Positions 1 to 8,050 of a stretch of 64,000 bases of DNA are shown here, piece by piece (the first letter of the stretch is position 1; each line of letters begins with the position of its first letter). The notes under the pieces are model-generated. The model ran no database searches. It was not told the DNA's origin and saw only the letters and a program-made list of their open reading frames with translations. Source of the stretch: Lysobacterales bacterium. GTDB lineage: Bacteria; Pseudomonadota; Gammaproteobacteria; Xanthomonadales; SZUA-38. The stretch is taken from the NCBI GenBank assembly GCA_030065125.1, contig JASJDM010000022.1, positions 1 through 64,000 of the forward strand, read 5' to 3'. Made by a program: the position numbers and the translations under genes.

Positions 1-272
1 CCCAGCCCGACTCCCCGGCATCAGCCACGGTGGCCTCGGCGAATACTTCTTCGAATGCCGCGCTGACTTCCCGTCGATGGGAAGCCAGTAGACCGACCAG
101 GGATTCCGCGCAATCGACGCCCGGACCCGGGAACTGATGGCCCGGGCCATGGACGTCGATTGCGCGGAATCCCTGGTCGGTCTACTGGCTTCCCATCGAC
201 GGGAAGTCAGCGCGGCATTCGAAGAAGTATTCGCCGAGGCCACCGTGGCTGATGCCGGGGAGTCGGGCTGGG
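1..272. repeat. Perfect 119-bp fold-back inverted repeat at the window edge
   Basis: Bases 1-119 are the exact reverse complement of 154-272, leaving a 34-base loop at 120-153. The right arm is coding sequence of glnE, so the left arm is an antisense copy of it. Natural glnE loci carry no such structure. A perfect hairpin exactly at a sequence end is the usual signature of a fold-back assembly or amplification chimera. The missing 5' half of glnE fits that reading. Confidence 0.9.
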
Positions 273-1738
273 TCAGGCTTTGGCGCCTGGACGAAAGCGT
301 CAGCATGGCCGATGCCCTGGCCGAGGCTGGATTTGCCGAGCCTGGGGCAGCGGCCGAAAAACTGGCTCGATTTCGCCAGGGGGCCACTTATCGCATGCTG
401 GGCAATCGGGCTCGGGCCCGGGTGGATGACCTGGTTCCGGCGCTGCTGGGGGTGCTGGAGTCCCGGGATGAGCCGGACGTGGCGCTGGACCGGGTCCTGC
501 CCATCATTGCCAACCTGGCGGCGCGCTCGACCTACGTGGCGCTGCTCTGCCAGCAGCCGCTGGTGCTGAAGGAGCTGGTGAATCTGGCCAGCCGCAGTCC
601 CTGGATCGCTGAGACCATTCGCAACCAGCCGATCCTGCTGGACGAATTGATCGACCCGGACAGCTATCAGCCCGGCCCGGGCCGGTTCAAAACCCTGCTG
701 CGGCGCCGGCTGGAGCGCCTGGACGATCCCGAGGAGGCGCTGATTCGCCTGCGCCAGGTTCAGCAGGCAGAGCAGTTGACCATGGCGATAGCCCGGATCA
801 AGGGCTTGGCCGAGGCGCCCCAGGTGGCTGCCGAACTCACCGGCCTGGCCGATGCGATTCTTGGAGAAGTGCTGGCCATGTCGTACCGGGACCTTGCGGC
901 ACGGCACGGCGAGCCCAGTGGTGACAACCCGGGAATGGCCGTCATCGGTTATGGCACCCTGGGTGGGTCGGAGTTGGGCTTCCAGTCCGACCTGGACCTG
1001 GTATTCCTGTTTGACGGGGCCACTGTTTCCGGTAGCACCAGCGGGGATCGGTGTATCGGCAATCAGCAGTTTTTCACCCGGGTTGCCCAGCGGGTATTGA
1101 GCGGCATCACGGCGCCACTGGCTGGAGGCCGGCTGTACGAAGTCGACACGCGTCTGCGGCCCGACGGAAACTCTGGATTCCTGGTCAGCAGCGTGGACGC
1201 TTACGCAGCTTACCAGCGGGACAAGGCCTGGACCTGGGAACTGCAGGCGCTGACCCGGGCCCGATGGGTGGCGGGCAGTGACCGGATTCGGCGACGATTT
1301 GAAGCAGTCCGCAGGGAGACTCTTTTGCGAGAGCGCGCTGAAACTGACGTGGCCCGGGATGTGCTGGAGATGCGCCGGAAAATGCGTGGGCACCTGGATC
1401 GCGGCAATCCGGAGATGTTTGACTTGAAACAGGGCGTCGGCGGCAAGGTCGATATCGAGTTTCTCGCCCAGTACGCGGTGCTGGCCTGGGGACACCGTTG
1501 CCCGCAACTGGCCGACTGCATGGGAACGGTAGCGGTCCTGGACCAGGTGTGCCAGCTCGAGCTGAGTCCGCCGTACCTTGAGTTGCCCGGTATTTACCGC
1601 GAATACCAGCGCCAGGGGCAGATATTGGCGCTGCTGGGTCTGGACACCCTGATGCCGGAGCCGGCGCTTACGGAACACAGGGAAGCGGTTCGGGCCAGCT
1701 GGGAGAAGGTATTGGAAGCAGTGGTAAGTTCGGGCTGA
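137..1738 (+). CDS. glnE: Glutamine synthetase adenylyltransferase/adenylyl-removing enzyme, C-terminal part
   Basis: The 533 residues match the second half of GlnE (about 950 residues in full), which adenylylates and deadenylylates glutamine synthetase in response to PII and glutamine. The central helical segment (about residues 20-190) is followed by the C-terminal nucleotidyltransferase domain. Its core motif GGSELGFQSDLDLVFLFD lies near residue 280, and later blocks VDTRLRPDGNSGFL and KQGVGGKVDIEFLAQYA are also typical. The N-terminal adenylyl-removing domain is absent because the upstream sequence is the fold-back copy at 1-119. The ATG at 137 lies inside the repeat loop and is not the natural start. 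The reading frame stays open upstream of it. A terminator hairpin follows at 1775-1800. Confidence 0.9.
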   Translation: MARAMDVDCAESLVGLLASHRREVSAAFEEVFAEATVADAGESGWVRLWRLDESVSMADALAEAGFAEPGAAAEKLARFRQGATYRMLGNRARARVDDLVPALLGVLESRDEPDVALDRVLPIIANLAARSTYVALLCQQPLVLKELVNLASRSPWIAETIRNQPILLDELIDPDSYQPGPGRFKTLLRRRLERLDDPEEALIRLRQVQQAEQLTMAIARIKGLAEAPQVAAELTGLADAILGEVLAMSYRDLAARHGEPSGDNPGMAVIGYGTLGGSELGFQSDLDLVFLFDGATVSGSTSGDRCIGNQQFFTRVAQRVLSGITAPLAGGRLYEVDTRLRPDGNSGFLVSSVDAYAAYQRDKAWTWELQALTRARWVAGSDRIRRRFEAVRRETLLRERAETDVARDVLEMRRKMRGHLDRGNPEMFDLKQGVGGKVDIEFLAQYAVLAWGHRCPQLADCMGTVAVLDQVCQLELSPPYLELPGIYREYQRQGQILALLGLDTLMPEPALTEHREAVRASWEKVLEAVVSSG

Positions 1739-1774
1739 GGGAATTCCGGCAGGAAAAAGCGAATGCAAAAAAGC

Positions 1775-1800
1775 GAAAGGGGAGCCGAGGCTCCCCTTTC
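1775..1800 (-). terminator. Rho-independent terminator reading leftward
   Basis: A perfect 12-bp stem (gaaaggggagcc at 1775-1786 with its complement at 1789-1800) has a 2-base loop. On the minus strand it is followed by a run of T (the complement of aaaaaag at 1767-1773). It would stop minus-strand transcripts coming from 1800-2200, and may also slow transcripts leaving glnE. Confidence 0.7.
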
Positions 1801-1885
1801 AGAAGAAGTACTGGATTCCGATTGTCCACGTTCTGCAGTACGCTTCTCGCCAATCGAGTCCCCAATTTTCCCGCGACTCAAGTCA
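1799..1885 (-). pseudogene. Possible 3' remnant of an outer-membrane beta-barrel gene
   Basis: Minus-strand codons ending at the TGA at 1799-1801 read ...NWGLDWREAYCRTWTIG and finish in IQYFF. Alternating residues and a terminal Phe are typical of the last strand of beta-barrel outer membrane proteins. A terminator hairpin begins immediately downstream. An in-frame TGA (1883-1885) and another stop further up break the frame, so no intact gene is present. This is inference from a 28-residue tail. It could be chance, but tail plus terminator together argue for a decayed gene. Confidence 0.35.
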
Positions 1886-2650
1886 GAATACTCTATCTTC
1901 GCGCTGGGGCCGGACCTCCTTCGATGTCCGTCTTTTTTATCGACGTCGCCGGCGCTTTCGCGTCGCCTGGCGTCTATCTCAGAGAAGAGCGACTCCTCCT
2001 CGCTGCCTCCACCGTGGCATTGCATTCCTCGCTTCAGCGTTACCGCTTCCACGCCTCCTGCCGGTGGCTGGCACACCCGTTACCACTCCGGGTGCTTCGC
2101 TTGCAGCTTGTCCGTCCCGATGATCAGCCTCTCGGCCTTTCACCGAGCGTCCGTGCTGCGGCGTGAGATCTAAGCTACGTCGGCCCAGATTTTCAGTCAA
2201 GCAGTGAATCGAAGTTGTTGATAAATCGTCCAATATGACAATATTTTGCCCATCCTGACATCTTAGGGGTCGGGTCTGTAATTATACGTTTATACATAGC
2301 CAAGTCCACGAAACAGGGGTTCAGTTTGGAGGGTACCTGCGCTTAGGGGTCAGGCTTGTTATTATTGACCGAATAATGAAAAATATCAGTGCCGCTTTTT
2401 TGGAAGGAGCCCGCCGCAGGCAGCTGGAGGCCTTGCCAGACAACGGTTTGCGTCCTGGCGGGGTGGCCGAATCTGGAGAATAAAACTGCATTCATTTGTC
2501 CAATTTTTGAACAAGCCGCCAAATGAAGTTAGGAGTAATTCCAGTATTCGATTTTCAGGAATTATTGCTAAGTCATTATTACTGTTTGTTTTTATATAAG
2601 GGCGCGAAAAAGTCGTGAAATCTCCTTTGCACATCAGCCATGGTTCGGAC
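1886..2650. other. 765-bp stretch without a convincing gene
   Basis: Base composition is lower in G+C than in the neighbours, especially at 2200-2600. Short reading frames on both strands show no recognisable protein. Two similar phrases, aggggtcgggtctgtaatta near 2270 and aggggtcaggcttgttatta near 2345, stand upstream of the RAYT gene. They share the ggggtc start of the palindrome at 32209-32266, so they may be degenerate ends of RAYT-related repeats. That link is inference. Confidence 0.5.
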
Positions 2651-2665
2651 AGGAGGCCTGGCTGA

Positions 2666-3595
2666 TTGGCCCGTCCGATTCGCATGGATATTGCGGGTGG
2701 CTGGTACCATCTGGCCAACCGGGGGGCGGGCCGTCAGCGTGTATTTCGCAACGATGAACACCGTCAGACCTTCCTCGATCTGCTGTCTGAACTGGTGGAT
2801 GACTACGGTCTGGAGATCCATGTCTATTGCCTGATGACCAATCGTTACGACCTGGTGGTTCACAATCACGGCGGTCAGCTGGCGGCGGCCATGAAACACC
2901 TGAACGGGGTCTACACCCAGCGCTACAACCGGATGACCGGAAGAGATGGGCCGCTGTTCCGTGGTCGATACAAGTCCATCCTGTTCGATGGAGGACCCTG
3001 CCTGCTGGCGGTTTCCAGGCATATCCAGCGGCGTCCACTGGTAACCGGGACGGTGTCCCGACTGGACCGGTACCGCTGGTCCAGCTACCCCAGCTACGTG
3101 ACTCGCCGCAAAAACCCAACCTGGCTCTCCAGGTATGCCATCGAGGAGGCCATGCCCGGCGGCAGCCGTGCCTACCGTCAATATGTGGAGCGGGAAGGCG
3201 AGCCTAACCAGATGGTTCGTGATTTCTATCGCAGCCGGCGGCCAGGGGTCATCCTGGGCGGACCGGAGTTCCGGGAATCCCTGGCCGAAGGCCTGGACGG
3301 TCATCCCGTCCGGCCTGCTCCGGTGGCCCCGCGGACGATTATCAAGGCCATCTCCCGTCACTACGATGTGTCTCCACGGAGCATCTTCACCGCCACCCGC
3401 GGCCGCCTGAACGAACCCCGGCTGGCCGCCGTATGGCTGTGTCGACGACGGGCAGAAATGAGCCTGGCGGAACTGGCGGACTTTTTCGGCATGGCAGGTT
3501 TCGGCAGCGCCTCGGGGGTGCTGCACCGGATTCGCAACGCCATGCCGGTCAGATTCTGGAACGCGGTGGCGGAAATCGAACGGGGATTGCCGTGA
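2666..3595 (+). CDS. REP-associated tyrosine transposase (RAYT) with altered HUH motif
   Basis: A 309-residue protein of the IS200-like Y1 transposase superfamily, RAYT branch: MARPIRMDIAGGWYHLANRG at the start, LNGVYTQRYNR with the expected tyrosine near residue 95, then GPLFRGRYKSIL and a YRWSSYPSY block. The C-terminal 90 residues resemble a DnaA-like helix-turn-helix domain often seen in this branch. The start is TTG, supported by AGGAGG at 2651-2656. The motif that is normally MDNHYHL, with the two metal-binding histidines, reads MTNRYDL here, so both are replaced (Arg, Asp). The enzyme is probably unable to cut DNA by the usual mechanism, although the frame is intact. The gene converges on mnmC with a 2-base gap. 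Confidence 0.85.
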   Translation: MARPIRMDIAGGWYHLANRGAGRQRVFRNDEHRQTFLDLLSELVDDYGLEIHVYCLMTNRYDLVVHNHGGQLAAAMKHLNGVYTQRYNRMTGRDGPLFRGRYKSILFDGGPCLLAVSRHIQRRPLVTGTVSRLDRYRWSSYPSYVTRRKNPTWLSRYAIEEAMPGGSRAYRQYVEREGEPNQMVRDFYRSRRPGVILGGPEFRESLAEGLDGHPVRPAPVAPRTIIKAISRHYDVSPRSIFTATRGRLNEPRLAAVWLCRRRAEMSLAELADFFGMAGFGSASGVLHRIRNAMPVRFWNAVAEIERGLP

Positions 3596-3597
3596 AC

Positions 3598-5490
3598 TCA
3601 GCGCCGTCCGCGGCGCAGGTCGCGGACCGCGAACCGGGAGGCATGGACAGCCAGTGCCAGATCCCGCTCCAGGGGCCAGGGGTCACCGGTGATCAGGCTG
3701 ACCAGCCACTCCCCGCACAGCGGCGCGGTAGTGAATCCACGCGCTCCGAGGCCAGTGAGGGCAAACAGCTGGTCGTGGGGCGGATCGGGGACGTCGATGC
3801 CGCGAGCAGGGCCATGTCGCAGCCAGCCGAAGCGGCGGTCAAACTCTTCCCAGTCCGGCAGCGGTCCAACTGCCGGCAGCCGGTCGGGTGTGGCACAGCG
3901 AATGCCGGACCAGGAGGACTGGGGCGGTCCCAGGTCCACCAGTTCAGGGAAGGCCTCGGTGACTTGCCGATGCAATGCCTGATGATCGTCTGCGGGGTCG
4001 CTGCCGCGATGGAATGAAGCGCCCGCCAGATGGTGACCGTTGCGGGACGGCGTCAGGTAGCGGCCAGCCACCAGGGTGCATTTCAGGCGGTCGCTCGCCG
4101 GGCCCGATGGCAGGTTCAGGGTTTGTCCCCACCAGGCTTGAAGCGGCAGCCCGGACCAGCGAGAACCGAGTCCCTGGACACCAGTCGCCAGGACCAGGTG
4201 CCTGGAGGGTTCAAGCAGTTCGGCGCCCGACAGCAGCCATCCCTCCTCCGACCGGGCAAGTCCGGTCGGCCTGGCCTCCTCGAACTGAGGGGCGATCAGG
4301 CCGGCCAGCCGGGACCCGTCCACCAGCCCGCTCTCCGGGTACCACAAACCGCTTCGCCGCAGAGACACGCCGGCTGCGTCGCTGGCTTCCCCCGCGCTGA
4401 GCTGGATCATGGTGGAGGCGGGCATCTGCCAGTACTCGTGTACCCGCTGCTGGCGCTGAAGGTCCGATGCATCCCGGGCCAGGGCCAGGGAACCCGCGGG
4501 TCGCCATGCGTCGCCGGTCTCCTGCCAGAACCCCAGGGCGAAGCGATAGGCCGCCCACAGGAACCGCCCGGCGGCGCCGGGACCTGCCTCGAAGCGGGGC
4601 ATGACGTTGGCGGCCGGGTTGCTGCTGGCGCCGGCACCATGGCCCAGCCAGCGGTGGGGGTGTCCCCGGCGTTCCAGCGCCCGGCTGACGGCGCATCCGC
4701 CGATACCATTTCCCAGGACAGTGACCGGCTCGCCTGAATCAGCGGCGGGCGGCGGTTTGAACCAGGCCGGACAGCCTGACTCCGGGGTGCCCGTGAACCG
4801 CCCCAGCAGCCGCTCCCGCTTGCTCCCAAATCCGGGTGCCCTGGTCATGTCGAATCCCACTTCCGTGAGTCCGCGACGGACAGCGCCGGCGGCGGTGAAA
4901 GTGGCCAGCCTGGCGCCCGGGCGGGACAGCCTGGCGATCTGTCGTAATACCTCCGGACGCCACATGCCGGGGTTCCGGGCGGGGGCAAAGCCGTCCAGAA
5001 ACCAGGCGTCCACGGTCGCTTCCAGTTGCTCCAGCATGTCGGCGACCTCGCCGATCAGCAGGGTGAGGCAGACCTTGTCGTCATCAAAGAAGACCCGGTG
5101 ATAGCCCCGGGTGGTTACCGGATAGCGCTCGGCCAGCTGCTGGTATAGCCTGGCCAGCTCGGGATACGGTTTGGCCGCCCGCAGCAGATCCGTGGTGGTC
5201 AGCGGAAAACCCTCCACCGACAAAAAGTGCAGCCGCTGTCCCGGTTTTCGGTGGCGCCGCCAGGCATCCCAGGTGACCAGGAAATTAAGGCCGGTGCCAA
5301 ACCCGGTTTCGGCGATGACATAACAGGGCCGATCTGACCAGGCTCCGGGCAGGTCGCAGCCGCCCAGGAATACCGTTTCACTCTCTTCCCGGCCGCGTTC
5401 GCGGTCGAAGTACACATCGCCGAAGCGGCCGGAGAAGGGCAATCCGGATTGCCACTGGAGCTCCGGGTCGTCCGGGGTGCCGCGGGACAC
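3598..5490 (-). CDS. mnmC: Bifunctional tRNA 5-methylaminomethyl-2-thiouridine biosynthesis protein MnmC
   Basis: MnmC completes the mnm5s2U modification at wobble position 34. The FAD domain removes the carboxymethyl group and the methyltransferase domain adds a methyl from SAM. At 630 residues it is slightly shorter than the E. coli protein (about 668). The N-terminal MnmD part has ETGFGTGLNFL and DAWFLDGFAPARNPGMW. The FAD oxidoreductase begins near residue 255 with the dinucleotide motif LGNGIGGCAVSRALERRGH. The C-terminal part has GLGARGFTTAPLCGE. The start is GTG at 5490, 4 bases after the stop of the ELM1-like gene, so the two form an operon. It ends 2 bases from the RAYT stop. Confidence 0.95.
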   Translation of the reverse strand: MSRGTPDDPELQWQSGLPFSGRFGDVYFDRERGREESETVFLGGCDLPGAWSDRPCYVIAETGFGTGLNFLVTWDAWRRHRKPGQRLHFLSVEGFPLTTTDLLRAAKPYPELARLYQQLAERYPVTTRGYHRVFFDDDKVCLTLLIGEVADMLEQLEATVDAWFLDGFAPARNPGMWRPEVLRQIARLSRPGARLATFTAAGAVRRGLTEVGFDMTRAPGFGSKRERLLGRFTGTPESGCPAWFKPPPAADSGEPVTVLGNGIGGCAVSRALERRGHPHRWLGHGAGASSNPAANVMPRFEAGPGAAGRFLWAAYRFALGFWQETGDAWRPAGSLALARDASDLQRQQRVHEYWQMPASTMIQLSAGEASDAAGVSLRRSGLWYPESGLVDGSRLAGLIAPQFEEARPTGLARSEEGWLLSGAELLEPSRHLVLATGVQGLGSRWSGLPLQAWWGQTLNLPSGPASDRLKCTLVAGRYLTPSRNGHHLAGASFHRGSDPADDHQALHRQVTEAFPELVDLGPPQSSWSGIRCATPDRLPAVGPLPDWEEFDRRFGWLRHGPARGIDVPDPPHDQLFALTGLGARGFTTAPLCGEWLVSLITGDPWPLERDLALAVHASRFAVRDLRRGRR

Positions 5491-5494
5491 GGGT

Positions 5495-6463
5495 TCAGGC
5501 TGCTGCCAGCTGCTGGCGGAGCTGTGCGGCCACCCGGGGTGCTTCCCGCAGCGGCGGGTAGCTGTATTCGGATGGGTCGTCCAGTTTGCGCACCAGCCCC
5601 CTGTCGTTGAGCTGCTGGTGAAACGCCGCCAGTCGGCCGGCGACGCCGGCGGGCGCCTCGCAGTGCACCGGCCGGCCGGTTCCCAGGGCTTCGCTGATCA
5701 TGTTGACGCTGTCGGCGGACACAACCAGGCGGTCGGCCCAGGCCATCAGGCCCGCATAAGGGTTCTCGCCGTCTTCGGGGCCGGTCCAGGCCAGGCCGGG
5801 CGTATTCGCCAGGAACTGCTTGATGACCGGCAGCAGATACCCGGGTGTGCGCCCGGACGCCGTAACCAGCACGCTGCCCTGGGTGCCGTCCCCTTCGCCT
5901 CCCGGACAGGCGAGGCTGCGGGCGGCGCTCAGCAGCCGCTCAAGGCTGTCCCTGTCCATGGCGATGTGCTTTCCGGGTCCTCCAACGAGCACACCGATAC
6001 GAGGGCTCGGCAGCTCAGCCAGGTGTTTCCACTGCTGACGCGCAGCCTCCAGCCAGTCATCGTCCACCCGGTGCAGGGCACCGGTTGTCTGGATGACGTT
6101 GGGCCCCTGCAGGCCGTCATGGCGGGGACACACCACCCAGTCAAACAATCGGCTGTCTACACGTGGGTTGAGGATCTGTATGGTGCGGATGCTCCCCTGC
6201 CGGCGCAGGGCCAGGGCCGCCAGGGCGGCGCGGCGCCCGCAGCCGATAAACAGGTCCGGCCCCGGTTCGCCCAGGCGCCGGGCGAATTCACCACGAAATC
6301 CCAGGCGCGCCATCCAGCGAAATCCGGGTGCAAACTGTTCCCAGGGACTGCGCAGCGACAGGCGGAACACCTCGGCTTCCACGCCCAGGTAATGGGCCAG
6401 CGCCAGGCATTGTTTTTCATTGCCCGCCGCTCCGTCGGTGGCGATCCAGCAGGATTGGGGCAT
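5495..6463 (-). CDS. ELM1-family (DUF1022) protein, putative glycosyltransferase-like
   Basis: 322 residues beginning MPQSCWIATDGAAGNEKQC, the hallmark start of bacterial ELM1/DUF1022 proteins. Further family blocks are LFIGCGRRAALAAL, a long central GVLVGGPGKHIAMD, and a C-terminal RLVVSADSVNMISEAL followed by GRPVHC, which resembles the donor-binding end of GT-B glycosyltransferases. The frame is open upstream to 6547, but the ATG at 6463 matches the family N-terminus. The biochemical role of bacterial members is not established. Here it sits back to back with zf-CHCC and GT4 genes, which suggests cell-envelope glycan work. It is the first gene of an operon with mnmC. Confidence 0.85.
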   Translation of the reverse strand: MPQSCWIATDGAAGNEKQCLALAHYLGVEAEVFRLSLRSPWEQFAPGFRWMARLGFRGEFARRLGEPGPDLFIGCGRRAALAALALRRQGSIRTIQILNPRVDSRLFDWVVCPRHDGLQGPNVIQTTGALHRVDDDWLEAARQQWKHLAELPSPRIGVLVGGPGKHIAMDRDSLERLLSAARSLACPGGEGDGTQGSVLVTASGRTPGYLLPVIKQFLANTPGLAWTGPEDGENPYAGLMAWADRLVVSADSVNMISEALGTGRPVHCEAPAGVAGRLAAFHQQLNDRGLVRKLDDPSEYSYPPLREAPRVAAQLRQQLAAA

Positions 6464-6633
6464 GGTGTATGCAGTGAGACCCTGGAAACCCGGCAGAATA
6501 GCAGATCCGAGGAGCCGCGCCGTGTCCGGCCCGCGTCCGGCCCGCAACCGGATTGGGCCGTGATCAAAGTCGCTGAGTTGCCAATGATTCCCTGCTATGA
6601 TTTTGCGGTCGAATCGTTGAGCTGGATTTCATC

Positions 6634-6855
6634 ATGAGCCACAAGACCGATGCAGATAACGACCAGCTGGGCCCGGCCAATGCGGAGAACCAGTACCGGG
6701 TGTCACCCGCAGACCTGCCGCTGTCCTGCCCCACAGCCGACATGAAGCTGTGGAACTCGCATCCGAGAGTTTATCTGCCCATCGAAAAAACCGGTCGGGC
6801 CTCCTGTCCGTACTGCGGCGCGGAGTTCATTCTCGACGAGACCGAGGCGGCCTGA
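6634..6855 (+). CDS. Small zinc-finger (zf-CHCC) protein
   Basis: A 73-residue protein of the CHCC zinc-finger family, related to the NDUFS6 accessory subunit of complex I. The likely ligands are Cys32, His43, Cys58 and Cys61, in the blocks LSCPTADMKLWNSHPRVYLP and SCPYCGAEF. The function in bacteria is unknown. It is divergent from the ELM1-like gene (170 bp apart) and lies 25 bp upstream of the GT4 gene, with which it is probably co-transcribed. Confidence 0.85.
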   Translation: MSHKTDADNDQLGPANAENQYRVSPADLPLSCPTADMKLWNSHPRVYLPIEKTGRASCPYCGAEFILDETEAA

Positions 6856-6880
6856 GCTTCAGCGGCCAGCGCTTACGGAC

Positions 6881-7987
6881 ATGACCCGCCTGACGGTGAT
6901 GCAGGTGCTGCCCGCCCTGGACTCGGGCGGCGTGGAACGGGGCACCTTCGAGATTGCCGAAGCCCTGGTACGGGCCGGCCATCGCTCACTGGTGGTGTCC
7001 GCCGGTGGCATGCTGGTAGCTCCGCTGGAGGCCACCGGCAGCCGTCACTTCAAACTGCCGGTCGGAGAAAAATCGCCGCGGGTTCTCACCACGGTCAATC
7101 GACTGCGTCACCTGATAGAGGGCCAGCACGTCCACATCGTGCATGCACGCTCGCGTTTGCCCGCGTGGATCGCCTGGCGCGCCATGCGCTCGATCGACCC
7201 CAGGCCCAAATTCGTCACCACCCTGCACGGACTCAACTCGGTATCGCGCTACAGCGGGATCATGACCCGGGGCGACCGGGTGATCGCGGTATCCGAATCC
7301 TCCATGAACTACTGGCTGTCCCATTACCCTGACCTGACCGCCGATCGGGTGGAACTGATCTTCCGGGGCATCGACAGCGAACAGTTTCCCTTTGGCGCCA
7401 AGCTCAAGCCGGAAAAGGCCCAGCAGATCCGGCAATCCCTGGAACTGCCCGAAGGTATTCCGGTGCTGACCCTGCCGGGCCGGATTACGGAACGCAAAGG
7501 CCACAAGGACTTTGTGAATCTCACGGCTCGGCTCAAGGTGGAGGGGGTGGACTGCCGCAGCCTGGTGGTGGGAGATTTCAAGAAGACGCGTTCCGATTTC
7601 AAGCGGCGCCTGGATGACCGTATCGACCGACTGGATGTCAGGGACCGGGTCATTTTCGCCGGGCACCGCGACCAGGTGCGCAATATCTATGCCCTGTCCG
7701 ATATTGTCTACTGCCTGTCCACCAGACCGGAGTCCTTTGGCCGAACAGCCGCCGAGGCGCTGGCCATGGGCCGACCGGTGATCGGCTACGATCACGGCGG
7801 CGTTGGCGAGGTGCTGGGCAATCTTTACCCCGAGGGTCTGGTGCCGGTGGGCGATCAGCGGGCACTGCTTGAGAAAACCGAGGCGTTCCTGGCAAACGGC
7901 GCGCCGGAGGTCCCCGACCGCCAGCCTTACCTGAAATCCGAGATGCAGTCCCGTACGCTGGCGCTTTATCAGTCCCTGGTTGGGTAA
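6881..7987 (+). CDS. Glycosyltransferase family 4
   Basis: A 368-residue GT-B fold glycosyltransferase, probably acting on LPS or another surface glycan at the inner face of the cytoplasmic membrane. The N-terminal domain begins MTRLTVMQVLPALDSGGVER, the usual acceptor-side loop. The C-terminal domain has LPGRITERKGHKDFV and the donor-binding E-x7-E motif in RPESFGRTAAEALAMGRPVI near residue 285. Sugar specificity cannot be read from the sequence. Its last 75 coding bases reappear at 9203-9277. It forms a + strand pair with the zf-CHCC gene. Confidence 0.9.
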   Translation: MTRLTVMQVLPALDSGGVERGTFEIAEALVRAGHRSLVVSAGGMLVAPLEATGSRHFKLPVGEKSPRVLTTVNRLRHLIEGQHVHIVHARSRLPAWIAWRAMRSIDPRPKFVTTLHGLNSVSRYSGIMTRGDRVIAVSESSMNYWLSHYPDLTADRVELIFRGIDSEQFPFGAKLKPEKAQQIRQSLELPEGIPVLTLPGRITERKGHKDFVNLTARLKVEGVDCRSLVVGDFKKTRSDFKRRLDDRIDRLDVRDRVIFAGHRDQVRNIYALSDIVYCLSTRPESFGRTAAEALAMGRPVIGYDHGGVGEVLGNLYPEGLVPVGDQRALLEKTEAFLANGAPEVPDRQPYLKSEMQSRTLALYQSLVG

Positions 7988-8040
7988 CGCCGCTGTGTAT
8001 CCGGCAGCAAGGCCGCCGGGATGTCCCGGTTGCCCGCTTC
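7884..8040. repeat. Direct repeat copy 1: GT4 3' end plus decayed SGNH 3' end
   Basis: Bases 7906-7980 match 9203-9277 at 73 of 75 positions. The flanking bases match more weakly, and the whole block corresponds to 9187-9337. Bases 7990-8040 read on the minus strand give EAGNRDIPAALLP, a mutated version of the C-terminal EAGNRQIAEAMLP of the SGNH hydrolase. This copy therefore holds an intact GT4 end joined to a dead SGNH end. Confidence 0.8.
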
Positions 8041-8050
8041 AGCGGCAACA

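Noticed and set aside
182..1768. Long minus-strand frame opposite glnE (528 codons)
   Set aside because: Antisense shadow of glnE; composition is His/Gln/Arg-rich with no domain, and it runs through the terminator hairpin.
1594..2076. 160-codon minus-strand frame in the gap after glnE
   Set aside because: Low-complexity Arg/Ser-rich text that continues into glnE on the wrong strand; the barrel-like tail is in a different frame.
2843..2875. HNH-like letters (VVHNHGG) right after the lost HUH motif of the RAYT
   Set aside because: A three-letter match without the surrounding HNH nuclease fold; the position corresponds to a variable loop in RAYTs.
2579..3526. 315-codon minus-strand frame over the RAYT
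   Set aside because: Shadow; the plus-strand protein has clear family motifs and an AGGAGG site.
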